Below, piece by piece: positions 63,677 through 64,000 of a stretch of 64,000 nucleotides of DNA (position 1 is the stretch's first letter; the number at the start of each line of letters is the position of its first letter). Source of the stretch: Laspinema palackyanum D2c (lineage in GTDB: Bacteria; Cyanobacteriota; Cyanobacteriia; Cyanobacteriales; Laspinemataceae); contig NZ_JAMXFD010000015.1 of the NCBI RefSeq assembly GCF_025370875.1, positions 1 through 64,000 on the forward strand, in the 5' to 3' direction. Below the pieces are notes generated by a model. It worked only from the letters and a program-made list of their open reading frames with translations. It did no database searches and was not told where the DNA came from. Made by a program: the position numbers and the translations under genes.

Positions 63677-64000
63677 ATGAACCCCGATAACGTGATGGAA
63701 TTTTTACAAACCGGATTTCGAGTTGGGGTAGGCGCGACGGCTTCCCTACTCGAAAGTATTCAAGACCCCCAAAAACGAGAAGAAAATCTGGCGGATTTAA
63801 AATTAGATGTCAGCGATTTGACCAAAAAATGGGCAGAAAAAGGAGAACTTACCGAACGGGAAGCCCGCAATTATGTGGATACCCTGATCGATCACCAGCG
63901 ATCGCCGGGGGAACCCCCATCCTCTGCAACTCCCCCTGCGCCAAGTTCTGAGTCTCCGTCATCCCCACCGACTTCGGCAGCCAATCCAGAAGTCTACCAA
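63677..64000 (+). CDS. Hypothetical cyanobacterial protein, cut by the window end
   Basis: An ATG at 63677 opens a frame that is still open at 64000, giving 108 codons: MNPDNVMEFLQTGFRVGVGA, then TASLLESIQDPQKREENLAD, LKLDVSDLTKKWAEKGELTE and REARNYVDTLIDHQ. The remainder is a Pro/Ser-rich tail. The helical part, with an N-terminal amphipathic segment and the LTEREARNYVD helix, resembles small cyanobacterial proteins that look phasin-like, but I cannot assign a function. It follows proB by 180 bases. Confidence 0.65.
   Translation, partial: MNPDNVMEFLQTGFRVGVGATASLLESIQDPQKREENLADLKLDVSDLTKKWAEKGELTEREARNYVDTLIDHQRSPGEPPSSATPPAPSSESPSSPPTSAANPEVYQ

Noticed and set aside
1-64000. tRNA, rRNA and complete insertion-sequence genes
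   Set aside because: I scanned for T-loop-like GTTCRANYC text and for transposase motifs and found nothing I could support; a tRNA search program would settle the first point.

Overview
The window is chromosomal DNA from a cyanobacterium, most likely a filamentous Oscillatoriales-type species. Reasons: the octamer GCGATCGC (HIP1) is very frequent in genes and spacers; the gene set is cyanobacterial (ctaCDE with ctaA/ctaB, an RppA/RppB-type two-component pair, a glucolipid synthase resembling MgdA, an EbsA-like protein, a glycine-rich RRM protein, DUF3611 and DUF3727 proteins, many TPR proteins); and short dispersed palindromes are abundant. The lineage is inference; no rRNA or tRNA gene was found to confirm it.

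Layout. 0-2 kb: a restriction-modification pair whose ApaLI-family nuclease is interrupted by an in-frame stop while its methyltransferase is intact. 2.5-12.9 kb: one giant secreted protein (about 3458 aa) with an N-terminal haemagglutinin/TPS domain, a beta-helix-like repeat body containing eleven near-identical 117-bp units, a Pro-rich linker and a C-terminal CHAT (caspase-like) protease domain. 13.5-16.8 kb: a GDSL hydrolase, a conserved hypothetical, twin XRE-type regulators with duplicated upstream elements, and an orphan HisKA domain. 17-23.2 kb: the aa3-type cytochrome c oxidase locus, ctaC-ctaD-ctaE facing away from ctaA-ctaB, with five tandem hairpins between them. 23.3-28.6 kb: acetyltransferase, AI-2E-type transporter, M48 protease, NfeD-like protein and small membrane proteins.

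29-39 kb is a metal-handling locus: a Cys-rich Csp-type copper storage protein, RppA/RppB-like regulator and sensor, a very long membrane fusion protein, an RND heavy-metal pump and a YtkA-like lipoprotein. The same direct repeat, TTTCAT-N5-TTTCAT, lies in three of its promoter regions, which suggests one regulon. A retropepsin-like two-gene operon sits between pump adaptor and pump on the opposite strand.

39-64 kb is mostly housekeeping: RRM protein, TPR proteins, cbiD, DUF202, YajQ, DprA-like protein, carotenoid oxygenase, a BioD-like/DRTGG protein, an EbsA-like pilus protein, mgdA-like glycosyltransferase, dnaX, PadR regulator, DUF3611, RodZ-like HTH protein, DUF3727, mltG, yqeG, proB and a gene cut by the window end. 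The spacers hold several families of dispersed palindromes, a 137-bp MITE-like element and a 128-bp tandem duplication. Two palindromes contain the stop codons of the genes they follow (cbiD and the carotenoid oxygenase).
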